Under the pieces are notes generated by a model. The model was not told the DNA's origin and ran no database searches. It saw nothing but the letters and a program-made list of their open reading frames with translations. The position numbers and the translations under genes were made by a program. From DATHYU01 sp033722675 (GTDB taxonomy: Bacteria; Actinomycetota; Acidimicrobiia; Spongiisociales; UBA11373): DNA of 21,808 nt. The stretch lies in the NCBI GenBank assembly GCA_033722675.1, contig JAWVYO010000038.1, positions 1 through 21,808 of the forward strand, read 5' to 3'. Shown in pieces: positions 21,156 to 21,808 of this stretch (position 1 is its first letter; the number at the start of each line of letters is the position of its first letter).

Positions 21156-21808
21156 GCAAGGTCTCGATCACCGAACTGACGCCCGCCCTCCTCCTGGAGC
21201 GCTCCGCCGACGTCTTCGGCGACAAGACCGCCATCGTCTATGGCGACCGATCGCTCACGTACGAGGAGTTCCGCACCGGGACCGTCCGAACGGCCCGGGC
21301 GTTCATGGCGTCGGGCATCACCGAGGGCGATCGGGTCGGGTATCTCCTGCCGAACCTCCCCGAGATGCTCATCGCCCACTTCGCGGTCCCCCTCATCCCT
21401 GCGGTGCTGGTGCCGATCAACATCCGCCTGTCCGGCCCCGAGATCGAGTACATCCTCGACCACTCGGGGGCCTCGATGCTCGTCGTCGACTCCGCCCTGT
21501 ATCCCGTGGTCGCCTCCCACCTCGACGCCGTCCCCGGCCTCCGCGAGACGGTGGTCGTGCACGACCCGGCCTCAGGTGCCGAACCGGTGGAGGGTCACGC
21601 GACGTTCGAGGACTTCCTCGCCCGCGGCACCGACGAGCCGCTCCCCTTCACGGTCGACGACGAGGAGCGGACCATCTCCATCAACTACACGTCGGGCACG
21701 ACCGGCAAGCCCAAGGGCGTCATGTACAGCCACCGCGGCGGCTACCTGAACGCCCTCGCCGAGGTGATCCACTCCAACCACGTCCCCGAGTCGGTCTACC
21801 TGTGGACC
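21152..21808 (+). CDS. AMP-binding acyl-CoA synthetase, N-terminal part
   Basis: The first 219 residues of an ANL-superfamily enzyme run off the right edge. Visible are the YGDRSLTYEEF element near 30-40, GYLLPNLPEML (the A3-like region), VPINIRLSGPEIEYIL, and the phosphate loop YTSGTTGKPKGV at about 183-194. These enzymes activate a carboxylic acid with ATP and then transfer it to CoA. The N-terminal pattern suggests a fatty or other medium-size acyl substrate rather than acetate, but the specificity region is outside the window. The ATG overlaps the hydratase stop by 4 bases, so the pair forms a small acyl-CoA operon. No frameshift is seen in the visible part. Confidence 0.92.
   Translation, partial: MSKVSITELTPALLLERSADVFGDKTAIVYGDRSLTYEEFRTGTVRTARAFMASGITEGDRVGYLLPNLPEMLIAHFAVPLIPAVLVPINIRLSGPEIEYILDHSGASMLVVDSALYPVVASHLDAVPGLRETVVVHDPASGAEPVEGHATFEDFLARGTDEPLPFTVDDEERTISINYTSGTTGKPKGVMYSHRGGYLNALAEVIHSNHVPESVYLWT

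Noticed and set aside
1..21808. CRISPR arrays, tRNA or rRNA genes, phage or insertion-sequence genes, toxin-antitoxin pairs
   Set aside because: Intergenic gaps are all under 180 bases. None contains a tRNA-like fold, spaced direct repeats or transposase remnants that I can recognise.

Overview
The window is very GC-rich and densely coded, with almost every codon ending in G or C. The gene set (zinc-ribbon cyclase/ATPase/TPR protein, DUF6328 protein, DUF222-like HNH protein) and repeated -10 hexamers lying 6 to 10 nt before start codons point to an actinomycete, perhaps near the Acidimicrobiia. That placement is inference; no rRNA or taxonomic marker is present.

Left part (1-4369, + strand): the end of a fasciclin-domain protein, a hairpin, an MFS transporter overlapping a 6-phosphofructokinase of unusual active-site type, a small lipoprotein, then a Nudix hydrolase overlapping an iodotyrosine-deiodinase-like nitroreductase. 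Next (4347-9377, - strand): an orphan membrane protein and a four-gene run read leftwards, made of a CPPED1-like metallophosphoesterase, a response regulator/flavoprotein fusion, a cyclic-nucleotide-domain histidine kinase and a UBP-type zinc finger protein. Divergent from this run is a 1212-residue class III nucleotide cyclase with zinc ribbons, an ATPase domain and a helical TPR-like tail (9417-13055).

Middle and right: a small zinc-ribbon-like unknown and a sulfotransferase end tail to tail on a shared CTAG. A coupled trio (flippase, membrane protein, ATP-grasp enzyme, 14628-18039) suggests envelope or exported-polymer work. A convergent pair follows (DUF6328 protein and a 56-residue membrane protein), then a lipoprotein cytochrome c, an HNH protein, and an ECHDC3-like enoyl-CoA hydratase overlapping an acyl-CoA synthetase that runs off the window.

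The most interesting area is 5167-13055. A cyclase, a phosphoesterase, a cyclic-nucleotide-domain kinase and a response regulator fused to a thioredoxin-reductase-like flavoprotein without its redox cysteines lie together with a ubiquitin-type zinc finger. They could form one cyclic-nucleotide and redox-cofactor signalling unit. Two genes in the window also appear to start at ATC codons placed correctly behind strong Shine-Dalgarno sequences, and many genes look leaderless.
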